Source: Roseihalotalea indica (GTDB lineage Bacteria > Bacteroidota > Bacteroidia > Cytophagales > Cyclobacteriaceae). From it: a stretch of 64,000 nt of DNA. Shown in pieces: positions 1 through 8,311 of the stretch. The stretch spans positions 496,001 to 560,000 of the forward strand of contig NZ_JAINFL010000004.1 in NCBI RefSeq assembly GCF_022458895.1. The letters run 5' to 3'. The position numbers were made by a program, and so were the translations under genes. Each line of letters opens with the position of its first letter. Within the stretch, counting starts at the first letter, position 1. The notes below the pieces were generated by a model. It ran no database searches, was not told the DNA's origin, and saw only the letters and a program-made list of their open reading frames with translations.

Positions 1-1161
1 GTAATCGCCCGCACCAGCAATACCCGGATCTACAATTATAAATGGGGATGGTATGCTTTTGTGTTGATCAACCTGACCGTATTCATCGGTACCCTTTGTC
101 TGATGGGCGGTATCAATAATGGTGGTGCCGAATACCGGGAATACATCTGGCCGGTGATGGCACTTTTTGCTATCGGACTGGTGATCAATTTCTGGAATTA
201 CTATAAAACCATTGCCAATCGTAATATACGGGACATTTATGTTTCCAACTGGTACATTATGGGTGCAATGGTCTGGACGATGGTACTAGTAATCATCGGT
301 TATCTGCCTTTTTATCAAAATGGTCTGGGCGAGACAGTGATTCAGGGATACTACATGCACCAGGGCGTGGGCATGTGGTTTATGACCTTTACCCTGGGGC
401 TGATCTATTACTATCTGCCTTCGGCACTCAACAAACCGATCTATTCTTATTCATTAGGCGTGCTAGCTTTCTGGACACAAATGCTGTTTTATACCATGAT
501 CGGTACGCACCATTTTGTATTTAGCCCTCTGCCCTGGTGGCTGCAAACAGTGGCCATTGTTTTTAGTGCGGGCATGTTCATTCCTGTAGTGGCAGGCACC
601 ACGAACTTTTTGATGACTATGAAAGGCAGCTTTCACCAGATTTCCAAGAGTTACGTCCTTCCTTTCTTCCTTGTGGGGGTGGTATTTTACTTTGTCGGTT
701 CCACGCAGGGTAGTTTCCAGGCTTTCCGATTTACCAACTACATCTGGCACTTTACCGATTTCAATGTGGCCCATTCGCATATGACGATGTATGGAATTAT
801 CACTTTCATTCTCTGGGCATGTATATACGCCATACTTCCCCGCATCACGGGCAAGGAACCTCCCCAGCTTTTAGTGGGGGCGCATTTCTGGCTGGCGTTT
901 ATCGGCCTTTTTGCCTACATGATTTCGCTTATGGCCGGAGGTACCCTAAAAGGGCTAAGCTGGGTGGAAGGTTTGCCCTTCATAGAATCTGTTATCATGA
1001 TGAAGCAATACTGGGTGTCCCGGGCCATAGGTGGTACGCTCATGTTTATCTCTCACCAGCTGTTTGCTTATAATTTTTACCTGATGGTAAGGCAAAAGGC
1101 AGATTTAAAAAGCCCTGCAAAAAGTAATTCGGAGTTAAAAGAAGCTAAAGCGTATGTTTAA
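1..1161 (+). CDS. ccoN: cbb3-type (C-family) haem-copper oxidase subunit I, C-terminal part
   Basis: This is the catalytic membrane subunit of a high-affinity terminal oxidase that reduces O2 at a haem b3-CuB centre. The frame is open from base 1, so the true start and the helix II haem ligand lie outside the window; the GTG at 61 is not the start. I see a CuB histidine at 358-360, the His-His pair at 508-513, and the haem histidines at 772-774 and 778-780. The tyrosine six residues before the His pair (490-492) is present. Known cbb3 oxidases use this tyrosine, cross-linked to a CuB histidine, and NO reductases lack it, which argues for O2 reduction despite the NO-related neighbours. About ten membrane helices remain. 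The stop overlaps the start of the next subunit by 8 bases. Confidence 0.9.
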   Translation, partial: VIARTSNTRIYNYKWGWYAFVLINLTVFIGTLCLMGGINNGGAEYREYIWPVMALFAIGLVINFWNYYKTIANRNIRDIYVSNWYIMGAMVWTMVLVIIGYLPFYQNGLGETVIQGYYMHQGVGMWFMTFTLGLIYYYLPSALNKPIYSYSLGVLAFWTQMLFYTMIGTHHFVFSPLPWWLQTVAIVFSAGMFIPVVAGTTNFLMTMKGSFHQISKSYVLPFFLVGVVFYFVGSTQGSFQAFRFTNYIWHFTDFNVAHSHMTMYGIITFILWACIYAILPRITGKEPPQLLVGAHFWLAFIGLFAYMISLMAGGTLKGLSWVEGLPFIESVIMMKQYWVSRAIGGTLMFISHQLFAYNFYLMVRQKADLKSPAKSNSELKEAKAYV

Positions 1162-2167
1162 TTTTCATAAAAATCTTAGAAGTTTAGTCCTAGTCTCTTT
1201 CCTGGGTTTTCTGGTATTGAGCCTTGGTATTGCTGTTTTTCCGGCATATCAATCTCAAAACAACACAGAACCACTACCCGAAATGGAGCCGATGAGTGAG
1301 GCAGAACTCCGGGGAATGCAAATATTCATTGAAGAAGGTTGTGTTGCCTGCCACACCCAGCAAGTGCGAAGCATAGAAATGGATGAGACCTGGGGCAGCC
1401 GTCCGTCCATCCCTTCGGACTATTACTACAGCAAGCAGCGTATGGACACCTGGCGACAGTCACCCTCCGTACTGGGTAGCGAACGTACCGGCCCCGACCT
1501 TACCAACATCGGAAAACGGCAGCCCAGCGAAGACTGGCATTTGATACACCTATACAACCCGCGCATCGTGGTATCCGAGTCCATCATGCCGTCTTATCCC
1601 TGGATGTTTGAGGAGAAGGTAAACCCTACTGAGAGTGAAACAGTACTGTCCGTCCCTACAGAATTTAAGAAAAAAGGGGTGGAAATCGTACCTACCCAAG
1701 ACGCATTAGATCTGGTGGCCTACCTGCAATCGTTGAAGCAACCACCACTCACCAGCCGGCAGCCGGAGTTTATCCCATCTACCCGGAAAAAAATGGAAGA
1801 AAGCACTGCTGCTTCCGGTAAAGCGGGTCAGCAATCATTACTTGATGGCAAAAACCTGTATATGTCTACCTGCTCAGCCTGCCATCAGGCGGAAGGAACC
1901 GGACTGCCTGGTGCTTTCCCTTCACTGGCAGGAAGTTCGGTGGTGAATGATGATGATCCCGAGCTTCTAATACGCATTATCCTCCAGGGTTATGATGCCC
2001 GGCCGGAGTTTGCTCAGATGCCTGGCTTTGCGGATCAGCTTAGTGATGAGGAGATTGCAGCCATCGCCAATCACGAGCGTAGTAGCTGGGGCAATAGTGC
2101 CCCTGAAGTGACCGCTGAAGAGGTTAAAAAAATAAGAGATTTTGTCATGAATGAACAAACCCAATAA
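1154..2167 (+). CDS. ccoO: Fused CcoO-type/cytochrome c subunit of cbb3 oxidase
   Basis: This membrane-anchored cytochrome c subunit passes electrons from periplasmic carriers to CcoN. Residues 11-32 form an N-terminal anchor. The first haem site, C63-V-A-C-H67, has the FixO context: TQQVR after the haem motif, then RTGPDL, HLYNPR and SIMPSYPW, with Met146 as likely sixth ligand. After a linker at about 205-230, a second class I cytochrome c domain begins with C240-S-A-C-H244, and Met289 is the likely axial ligand. At 337 residues it combines CcoO with one CcoP-like haem domain. No separate ccoP is visible nearby. The ATG at 1154 lies inside the end of ccoN, implying translational coupling. 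Confidence 0.9.
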   Translation: MFNFHKNLRSLVLVSFLGFLVLSLGIAVFPAYQSQNNTEPLPEMEPMSEAELRGMQIFIEEGCVACHTQQVRSIEMDETWGSRPSIPSDYYYSKQRMDTWRQSPSVLGSERTGPDLTNIGKRQPSEDWHLIHLYNPRIVVSESIMPSYPWMFEEKVNPTESETVLSVPTEFKKKGVEIVPTQDALDLVAYLQSLKQPPLTSRQPEFIPSTRKKMEESTAASGKAGQQSLLDGKNLYMSTCSACHQAEGTGLPGAFPSLAGSSVVNDDDPELLIRIILQGYDARPEFAQMPGFADQLSDEEIAAIANHERSSWGNSAPEVTAEEVKKIRDFVMNEQTQ

Positions 2168-2169
2168 TA

Positions 2170-2404
2170 ATGGAAAAGACAGAAAATTATTTACCGAGCT
2201 TAATTACCAAAACTCCTATGGAAGGCCGTGAACTCGCCATCAAACTGGCCCGAAAATCCATAGCTGCTATACAAACTGACGAAGAAATGAGGGAAAAACC
2301 TGCAGCATGGTTATGCCAATGATACCAGGCAGTTGATCGCCTCAGCGCAGGTCATTGCCACAGAATTTCAAACTATTGCAGCAGCAAATAACTACTGGAA
2401 GTAA
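2170..2404 (+). pseudogene. Small oxidase-cluster gene interrupted by a +1 frameshift
   Basis: An ATG at 2170, three bases after the previous stop codon, opens a frame that stops at 2320-2322 after 50 codons. From about 2291 a second frame is open and runs to a TAA at 2402-2404, which overlaps the next ATG (TAATG). Removing one A from the run of five at 2294-2298 joins the halves into a 77-residue protein that starts MEKTENYLPS and ends NNYWK. The second half has normal amino-acid composition and ends exactly at the coupled start, so the gene was intact recently or the base is an assembly error. I recognise no family; the product looks soluble and helical. Confidence 0.65.
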
Positions 2405-2682
2405 TGAAAAAAATAAGTCTTTTATCAATATGCATTTTAATAGTTAATGTGACCAGTGTCTGGGCCTGTGAGGTTTGCAAGAACAACCAGCCTGAGCCCT
2501 TGCAAAACATCACTCATGGTGCTGGACCACAAAGCGATTGGGACTATGTGATCATCATTGTCGGGATCATTATCGTTGGTTTCACACTTTTTTACAGCCT
2601 TAAATTTCTGATCAGGCCGGGAGAAAGGAATCCTAACCACATCAAAAACATTGTAGTGGATGAAGGAAGTCTGGTGAATTAA
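2404..2682 (+). CDS. Small secreted or membrane protein with CxxC motif
   Basis: This 92-residue protein has a signal peptide (about residues 1-21), then a Cys-Glu-Val-Cys pair right after the predicted cleavage site, and one membrane helix at about 48-68. A short cytoplasmic tail follows. I do not recognise the family. A CxxC exposed outside the membrane beside oxidase subunits would fit copper delivery or redox maturation of the cbb3 enzyme, but that is inference from position only. The ATG overlaps the stop of the frameshifted gene upstream, so it belongs to the same transcription unit. Confidence 0.65.
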   Translation: MKKISLLSICILIVNVTSVWACEVCKNNQPEPLQNITHGAGPQSDWDYVIIIVGIIIVGFTLFYSLKFLIRPGERNPNHIKNIVVDEGSLVN

Positions 2683-2719
2683 GCCCATAGATAGCTGTGG
2701 TACTGTTTTATAAAATAAA

Positions 2720-3178
2720 ATGAATATGACAAAAACTAAAAATATAGACGAACAGGTAGAAGACAGCCGGATTATCAAAGTCTTTCTGGACGATGAAAAA
2801 AAGCCCTTTGCTGAATTCCGCCCCCCGGTCAAGTTTGTGCTGGATACCACCAAAATACCCGATGGGAAGCACCGGCTTAAGATTGTGGCCAAATCATCCA
2901 GTAATGTGGAAGGTATTAAGGAGATACCTTTTGAGGTACGCAATGGGCCGGAAATAGCGGTGGTTGGTTTAAAGCCGGGCGAGATTGTGGATGACCAGGT
3001 GGCCATTACACTCAATGCTTATGGCAGTGAGCGCAAGGATGAGTTTGTAGTGACAGGTTCAGAAACCCCCAAAGGCATACCCGCCTGGGTCTGGGCACTG
3101 GTGATTGCTTTCATTGGTTTTGCGCTTTTCTATTTCATCATGTATTCCACCCCTGAATTTTATGAATCCTTTTTCTGA
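2720..3178 (+). CDS. Ig-like domain protein with C-terminal membrane anchor
   Basis: The 152-residue protein has a beta-rich region at about 20-115 and one C-terminal helix at about 125-145. A segment around DTTKIPDGKHRLKI resembles carbohydrate-binding or Ig-like beta sandwiches that report extended ligands. There is no signal peptide, so the beta domain probably faces the cytoplasm. Its position between oxidase genes and a haemoglobin suggests an accessory subunit of the oxidase, but I cannot name it. Met at 2726 is an alternative start. The stop overlaps the next ATG (TGATGA arrangement), so it is coupled to the globin gene. Confidence 0.65.
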   Translation: MNMTKTKNIDEQVEDSRIIKVFLDDEKKPFAEFRPPVKFVLDTTKIPDGKHRLKIVAKSSSNVEGIKEIPFEVRNGPEIAVVGLKPGEIVDDQVAITLNAYGSERKDEFVVTGSETPKGIPAWVWALVIAFIGFALFYFIMYSTPEFYESFF

Positions 3179-3573
3179 TGAAAAAACAAAAGCAAATTAT
3201 AGCATTGGACGATATTAAACTGCTGGTAGACAGCTATTACGGCAAAGTGCGTGAAGACGAGCTGCTTGCTCCAATTTTCAATGAGCGAATAGGCAATAAA
3301 TGGCCAAAGCACCTGGAGAAGATGTACCGCTTCTGGCAAACCGTATTGTTGGGAGACCATACCTACTACGGCAGTCCCTTTACACCTCATGCCCAATTAC
3401 CAGTAAACAAAGCGCATTTCAATCGTTGGCTAGAACTGTTCAATGAAACCATCAATGAACATTTCACAGGGGAGAAAGCTGAAGAAGCCCGGTGGCGGGC
3501 AGGAAAAATGGCGGAGATGTTTCATTACAAGATTGAATATTACAGAGATAACCCTGAAAAACCCTTACTATGA
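3178..3573 (+). CDS. Group III truncated haemoglobin
   Basis: This 131-residue 2-over-2 globin binds haem and O2 or NO in the cytoplasm. Compared with Campylobacter Ctb, I can align the B10 tyrosine (Tyr21), the E7 histidine (His45), the proximal F8 histidine (His71 in TPHAQLP) and the G8 tryptophan (Trp84 in FNRWLELF). Group III globins are known for roles in NO and low-O2 physiology. The next steps in the same operon are a DUF2024 protein and a quinol NO reductase, so a role in NO handling or O2 delivery fits. The gene overlaps its downstream neighbour by four bases (ATGA). Confidence 0.9.
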   Translation: MKKQKQIIALDDIKLLVDSYYGKVREDELLAPIFNERIGNKWPKHLEKMYRFWQTVLLGDHTYYGSPFTPHAQLPVNKAHFNRWLELFNETINEHFTGEKAEEARWRAGKMAEMFHYKIEYYRDNPEKPLL

Positions 3574-3998
3574 AGACCTCATCTGCACAACAAAAAGTAG
3601 GTGTTTGGGATACCTACGCTCACAAAAAGGATGGTAGTGTTTTACATTTTGATATCCTCGCACCAAACGATTTCAATGACCAGGATAAAATATATGAATT
3701 TGGGAAGCAATATGTAAATGCGAAAGGCCAGCCTGAGGCTACCATAAATGCTGCCCGTTGTCAGTTCTGTCATGTTGAAGAAACAACTGCTGAAATTACT
3801 GAAGTCATTGCGAAACAGGGCTACTATATTCTGGAAATGGATGATATTCCCAGAGAACTGCCACCGAATCCGACCAAAAAAGATCTGGTTTTTCATCTGA
3901 AAGCTCATTTTGAGCAATACAGATTCAAAAATTTTTCAGGGGTGCCACTGGAGGAAATTCAACACCTGTTACATAAAGAAAAAGTTAACCATCAATAA
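3570..3998 (+). CDS. DUF2024 family protein with C-terminal extension
   Basis: Residues about 8-95 match the DUF2024 pattern: VWDTY near the start, HFDIL, a central YEFGKQY and a Cys-x2-Cys-His motif (CQFCH, about residues 64-68). Family members are usually about 90 residues, so the last 45-50 residues are an extension of unknown role. The Cys/His cluster could bind metal. No enzymatic function is known to me. It is translationally coupled on both sides, to the haemoglobin and to the following membrane gene, so it belongs to the NO/oxygen cluster. Confidence 0.75.
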   Translation: MKTSSAQQKVGVWDTYAHKKDGSVLHFDILAPNDFNDQDKIYEFGKQYVNAKGQPEATINAARCQFCHVEETTAEITEVIAKQGYYILEMDDIPRELPPNPTKKDLVFHLKAHFEQYRFKNFSGVPLEEIQHLLHKEKVNHQ

Positions 3999-4447
3999 TG
4001 GCTTCTCGAATGAGCATACGAGTAAACAATCCTGTTCTTATAATTACTACCTTTTTATGGATCGGCTTTGTATGCGCGATTAGCTTTATGGAAGCCTGGC
4101 TTAAATTCCAGGCACCAGGGGTTACACTGGCCATCGGCTTGGGCATCGGACGGCTGGTTTTTGGGGTATTGAATAAAGTTGAATGGGTATTTGCCCTGGC
4201 GGTTTTGATTGCTTCGTTCATGGGCAGGAAAAGGTTGTTTACCTGGCAAAATTTATTCTTTCTGCTACCCCTGTTCGTCCTGATTGTGCAAACGGCATGG
4301 CTGCTTCCCGCACTGGATGCACGGGCAGCGTTACATATACAAAATCAAATGGTGGCTCCTTCCAACCTGCATTTCTACTATGTGGGTGCAGAAGTAGTGA
4401 AAGTAGTATGCTTATCAATATTTGGAATTAAACAGTTTAAAAAATGA
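3998..4447 (+). CDS. Four-helix membrane protein of unknown function
   Basis: The 149-residue protein has four predicted membrane helices (about 11-29, 40-60, 66-105 region and 124-143) and no catalytic motif I can name. The architecture vaguely resembles small DUF4149/TMEM205-like membrane proteins, which I cannot confirm. The ATG overlaps the stop of the DUF2024 gene and its own stop overlaps the NO reductase start, so it is expressed with both. A role as an accessory factor for the quinol NO reductase is inference from this tight coupling. Confidence 0.65.
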   Translation: MASRMSIRVNNPVLIITTFLWIGFVCAISFMEAWLKFQAPGVTLAIGLGIGRLVFGVLNKVEWVFALAVLIASFMGRKRLFTWQNLFFLLPLFVLIVQTAWLLPALDARAALHIQNQMVAPSNLHFYYVGAEVVKVVCLSIFGIKQFKK

Positions 4448-6705
4448 AAACACATAAAAAACTCTGGATCGCATTTATCCTGGTCGTAGGAATTTCTTTT
4501 GCCGTACTCGGCTATTACGGTTATGAAATTTATCAAAAAGCCCCACCGGTTCCCGAAAAAGTAATTACTACTAATGGTGAACTGTTGTTTACCGGGCAGG
4601 ACATCAAGGACGGACAGAATGTGTGGCAAAGCATGGGTGGCCAGGAAGTAGGTACCGTGTGGGGACATGGTGCCTATGTCGCCCCAGACTGGACGGCCGA
4701 TTGGTTGCATCGGGAAGCACAGTTTATCCTCAATAAATGGGCTCAAGCTGATTTTAACCAGCCCTTTGAACAGCTTACCAGTGAGCAAAAAGCTGCCCTG
4801 GAGCAACGCCTTCAGGATGAACTAAGAGAGAACCAGTATGATCCCGAAACAGGAGAACTCACTATCTCTTCTATACGAAAAGAAGCCTATCAGCACCTCA
4901 ATAACTACTACACCGGTCTGTTTATGGACAACCCCGACCTGGATAAGCTCCGCTCCGAATATGCCATACCTAAAAATGCTATCAAAGATAAGTCACGAAT
5001 GGACAAGATGGCCCAGTTTTTCTTCTGGGCATCATGGGCATGCGTAACTGAACGGCCTGGCGCTGATATTACTTACACGCACAACTGGCCTGCAGATGCT
5101 CAAATTGGCAACAAGCCCACCGGAGACCTGGTGTTGTGGACAGGCTTTAGCGTGATCATGCTGCTCATCGGGATCGGTATACTGGTGTTTTATCATGCAA
5201 GGACTAAGGAAGAAGAGCCACTCACTCCATCCGAAGACCCACTCATGCGCCAGAATATCACGCCATCTATGAAAGCTGTCAAAAAATACTTTTGGGTGGT
5301 TAACCTGCTAATATTACTTCAAGTCACTCTTGGGGTGATTACTGCCCACTACGGAGTGGAAGGTGATGGATTTTATGGTTTTCCATTAGCCGATTTCCTG
5401 CCTTATGCGGTATCCCGCACCTGGCATGTGCAACTGGCTATTTTGTGGATTGCCACTGCCTGGCTGGCCACCGGCCTGTATATTGCCCCCTCCCTGTCAG
5501 GTAAAGACCCTAAATATCAGAAGCTAGGGGTCAATTTCCTTTTCATCGCGTTGCTGGTGATCGTGGTGGGTTCTATGGCGGGCCAATGGATGGGCATTAT
5601 GCAAAAGCTGGGGCTGGAGGTCAATTTCTGGTTTGGCCACCAGGGATATGAGTATGTTGACCTAGGCCGTTTCTGGCAGATATTCCTGTTTGTCGGCCTT
5701 CTGATCTGGCTCACACTGATGGCCAGGCCCATACTGCCCGTACTTCGCCAAAAAACCGAAGAACGGCATTTACTGATCCTGTTTTTGATTTCTTGCACCG
5801 CTATCGCTTTGTTTTATGCAGCGGGATTGATGTGGGGCCGGCAAACCAACCTGGCCATAGCCGAATACTGGCGCTGGTGGGTAGTACACCTCTGGGTAGA
5901 AGGTTTCTTTGAAGTCTTTGCTACCGTAGTAGCCGCCTTTCTCTTTACAAGAATGGGGTTGTTGCGTATCAAAACTGCCACGGCCAGTGTACTATTTGCC
6001 ACTATCATCTTTCTTTCGGGAGGTATCCTGGGCACCTTTCATCACTTGTACTTTACAGGTACGCCCATTGCCGTGATGGCCCTGGGGGCTACCTTCAGTG
6101 CCCTGGAAGTGGTACCGCTGGTGATTATTGGTTTTGAAGCTTTTCATAACTACCGCCTGAGTAAAGCCACAGATTGGCTCAAAGATTATAAATGGCCTAT
6201 ATACTGCCTGTTGTCAGTATCTTTCTGGAATTTTCTGGGGGCTGGGATCTTCGGGTTTGTGATCAACCCGCCCATTGCGCTTTATTACATGCAAGGATTA
6301 AATACCACCTCAGTACATGGACATACTGCCCTCTTTGGGGTATATGGCATGCTGGGAATCGGACTTATGTTGTTTGTGCTGAGAAGTTTGTACCGTGATG
6401 TAAGATGGAATGACCGATTAATTGGCTTTGCCTTCTGGTCCATCAATGGAGGCTTGATACTGATGGTAATATTGAGCCTGCTTCCCGTAGGTTTTCTTCA
6501 AACCGTGGCCAGCGTCAATGAGGGTATGTGGTACGCCCGCTCAGCGGAATTTATGCAACAGCCGCACATGAACACTTTTAAATGGTTGCGCGTGGTGGGT
6601 GATACGGTATTTGCCATAGGTACCCTTGCCCTATGCTGGTTTGTATTTGGCCTAACCAAAAAATCTAAAAAACAAATAAACGATGAAAAACGACAGCACG
6701 CCTGA
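4444..6705 (+). CDS. norZ: Quinol-dependent nitric-oxide reductase (qNOR)
   Basis: This single-subunit enzyme reduces two NO to N2O with electrons from quinol in the cytoplasmic membrane. At 753 residues it has the family length. Residue 8-28 is an anchor, followed by a periplasmic cytochrome c-like domain without a haem motif (about 35-225), which is characteristic of qNOR. Twelve helices follow. Visible ligands are His328 for haem b, His482 with Glu486 and Glu490 nearby for FeB, His533-His534 for FeB, and His625/His627 for the haems. The crosslinked tyrosine of oxidases is absent, as expected. Without a NirS/NirK in view, NO detoxification is the likelier role than full denitrification. Confidence 0.95.
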   Translation: MKTHKKLWIAFILVVGISFAVLGYYGYEIYQKAPPVPEKVITTNGELLFTGQDIKDGQNVWQSMGGQEVGTVWGHGAYVAPDWTADWLHREAQFILNKWAQADFNQPFEQLTSEQKAALEQRLQDELRENQYDPETGELTISSIRKEAYQHLNNYYTGLFMDNPDLDKLRSEYAIPKNAIKDKSRMDKMAQFFFWASWACVTERPGADITYTHNWPADAQIGNKPTGDLVLWTGFSVIMLLIGIGILVFYHARTKEEEPLTPSEDPLMRQNITPSMKAVKKYFWVVNLLILLQVTLGVITAHYGVEGDGFYGFPLADFLPYAVSRTWHVQLAILWIATAWLATGLYIAPSLSGKDPKYQKLGVNFLFIALLVIVVGSMAGQWMGIMQKLGLEVNFWFGHQGYEYVDLGRFWQIFLFVGLLIWLTLMARPILPVLRQKTEERHLLILFLISCTAIALFYAAGLMWGRQTNLAIAEYWRWWVVHLWVEGFFEVFATVVAAFLFTRMGLLRIKTATASVLFATIIFLSGGILGTFHHLYFTGTPIAVMALGATFSALEVVPLVIIGFEAFHNYRLSKATDWLKDYKWPIYCLLSVSFWNFLGAGIFGFVINPPIALYYMQGLNTTSVHGHTALFGVYGMLGIGLMLFVLRSLYRDVRWNDRLIGFAFWSINGGLILMVILSLLPVGFLQTVASVNEGMWYARSAEFMQQPHMNTFKWLRVVGDTVFAIGTLALCWFVFGLTKKSKKQINDEKRQHA

Positions 6706-6973
6706 GCTGGCACTTTTAAAGCAAGGAGCTTTTTTCAAAGTGCTTCGGGTAAATGGTAAGGCAGGAATGACTATGCCCGAACACCACAGCACGCAGGAAG
6801 CGATAATAATGGTGCAACAGGGAAGCGCAGTATTAATGCTGGAGAATAAAGAGTATCTGCTCCAAAAAGATGAGCCGTTTATCATCCCTGCAGGGAAAGT
6901 ACACTCACTTTATCTGAAAGAGGATTTTCAGGCCACTGTTATTATGGCACTGCACTCAGAAATAAAATTTTAA
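6683..6973 (+). CDS. Small cupin-domain protein
   Basis: A single-domain cupin of 96 residues with the usual two motifs: the first includes EHHSTQEAIIMVQQGSA (metal-ligand His/Glu candidates near residues 33-39), the second includes PAGKVHSLYL. Such small cupins often bind a metal and act as sensors or dioxygenase-like proteins, but this one cannot be assigned a substrate. It overlaps the end of norZ by 23 bases and precedes the RIC gene by 18, so it is part of the nitrosative-stress operon. Confidence 0.8.
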   Translation: MKNDSTPELALLKQGAFFKVLRVNGKAGMTMPEHHSTQEAIIMVQQGSAVLMLENKEYLLQKDEPFIIPAGKVHSLYLKEDFQATVIMALHSEIKF

Positions 6974-6991
6974 CCTTTAAAAAGATTTATC

Positions 6992-7720
6992 ATGCAAGAG
7001 ATAGCAAACAAAACCATCGGAGAAATAGTAGCAGAGGATTATCGCACTGCTTCCGTTTTTGAAAATTACGGTATAGATTTTTGTTGTAATGGTAACCGGA
7101 ACCTTTCAGAAGCCTGTGAAGACAAAAACATCAATCCCGAAGAATTACTAAGCGAGATTGAAAACATACAAAAGGAAACAAAAAGCAGTTTGCCCGACTT
7201 TCAATCCTGGCCACCGGATTTATTGGTTGACTACATTGAAAAGAAACACCATCGCTATGTAGAAGAAACCATACCGATTTTGAAGAAGTATTTGCAAAAG
7301 ATATGTGAGGTACATGGCGACAGGCATCCTGAGCTGTTCAAAATTGCAGAACTCTTCAATGCTTCAGCCGGGGAGCTGGCCGCGCACATGAAAAAGGAAG
7401 AGTTCATCCTTTTTCCCTATATCCGGAAAATGACTAAAGGTAAGCAGGATGATGAACAACCTGGCCCACCCCATTTTGGCTCAGTGAAAAATCCTATTCA
7501 GACGATGATGCAGGAACATGATAATGAAGGAGAGCGTTTTCGTGAGATCAGCAGATTGAGCAATGGTTATACACCACCAGAGAATGCCTGCAATACCTAC
7601 CGGGTAACGTTTGCTACGCTAAAGGAATTTGAAGATGATCTGCACCTGCACATCCACCTGGAAAACAACATTTTATTTCCCAGAGCAATAGCTATGGAAA
7701 AAGAACTCGCCTATGAGTAA
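6992..7720 (+). CDS. ric: Iron-sulfur cluster repair di-iron protein (RIC/ScdA/YtfE)
   Basis: This cytoplasmic protein repairs iron-sulfur clusters damaged by NO or peroxide. The N-terminal DUF542 domain (about residues 5-60) has the expected pair Cys31-Cys32 in the GIDFCCNGN motif. The C-terminal hemerythrin-like domain (about 75-235) supplies the di-iron ligands; candidates are the histidines in KKHHRY, HMKKEE, MQEHDNE and HIHLENN with accompanying glutamates. At 242 residues it is typical. Its place directly after qNOR and a cupin is a classic nitrosative-stress arrangement. It overlaps the next hemerythrin gene by eight bases. Confidence 0.92.
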   Translation: MQEIANKTIGEIVAEDYRTASVFENYGIDFCCNGNRNLSEACEDKNINPEELLSEIENIQKETKSSLPDFQSWPPDLLVDYIEKKHHRYVEETIPILKKYLQKICEVHGDRHPELFKIAELFNASAGELAAHMKKEEFILFPYIRKMTKGKQDDEQPGPPHFGSVKNPIQTMMQEHDNEGERFREISRLSNGYTPPENACNTYRVTFATLKEFEDDLHLHIHLENNILFPRAIAMEKELAYE

Positions 7721-8171
7721 GCCCATTAAAAGACATAAAAGTTTACAGCCCCTCAGTCGGGAACACCACCACAGCCTACTGCTATGCTGGAAGATACGTA
7801 CAGGCTTTAAAAAAGGCGTTGAGGCAGAAAGGATCAAACGATATGCTGACTGGTTCTTTGCTCATCACATACAACCGCATTTTGAAGCTGAAGAAGCCTA
7901 TATATTTCCCATTCTGGGCATGGATCATGAGCTGGTAAAAAAAGCAATGTCTGAACACCGAAGGCTCTACCGATTATTTAATATATCAGATGAAATTGAA
8001 AAAGCCCTGGGCCTGATAGAGGAAGAACTTGAGCAACATATCCGATTTGAGGAACGGGTGTTATTTAATGAAATACAACAGGTAGCGACTTCTGAGCAAT
8101 TAAAAGTTTTTGATAAACATCATACGGAAGAGCGATTTGAGGAGAATACGGAGGATGAGTTCTGGAAATGA
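7713..8171 (+). CDS. Hemerythrin HHE-domain protein
   Basis: The 152-residue protein forms one four-helix hemerythrin-like domain. The likely di-iron ligands lie in HHHSLLL (about residue 20), HFEAEEAYIF (about 56-65), SEHRRLY (about 84) and HIRFEERVLF (about 110-117). Such proteins bind O2, NO or act as iron sensors. Unlike the upstream RIC protein it lacks the DUF542 domain. The overlap with ric suggests coupled translation and a shared role in NO or oxidative stress. It closes the first operon; a 140-base gap follows. Confidence 0.85.
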   Translation: MSKPIKRHKSLQPLSREHHHSLLLCWKIRTGFKKGVEAERIKRYADWFFAHHIQPHFEAEEAYIFPILGMDHELVKKAMSEHRRLYRLFNISDEIEKALGLIEEELEQHIRFEERVLFNEIQQVATSEQLKVFDKHHTEERFEENTEDEFWK

Positions 8172-8234
8172 AAGCTCATGTTGTTAAGAGGTAATGATGG
8201 TTTACTCATTTCGGTTTATAATTATTAATAATTA

Positions 8235-8249
8235 GGTACTTTCAGTACC
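8235..8249. promoter_or_regulatory. Palindrome upstream of abiE, candidate AbiEi operator
   Basis: GGTACT-TTC-AGTACC is a perfect six-base inverted repeat with a three-base spacer, 62 bases before the abiEi start, in an AT-rich gap of 140 bases. AbiEi antitoxins are known to repress their own promoter through inverted repeats. The position fits, but the assignment is inference. Confidence 0.4.
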
Positions 8250-8311
8250 CATTTAAAATATTTTTTAAACCATTACTTGAATAGGTTTATTTTTATCACG
8301 AAATTCGTACT

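Noticed and set aside
463..780. Antisense reading frame inside ccoN
   Set aside because: It is opposite to an obviously coding membrane protein and its composition resembles a frame shadow, with no start signal.
1..1161. CcoN as a nitric-oxide reductase
   Set aside because: The tyrosine six residues before the His-His pair, absent in NO reductases, is present.
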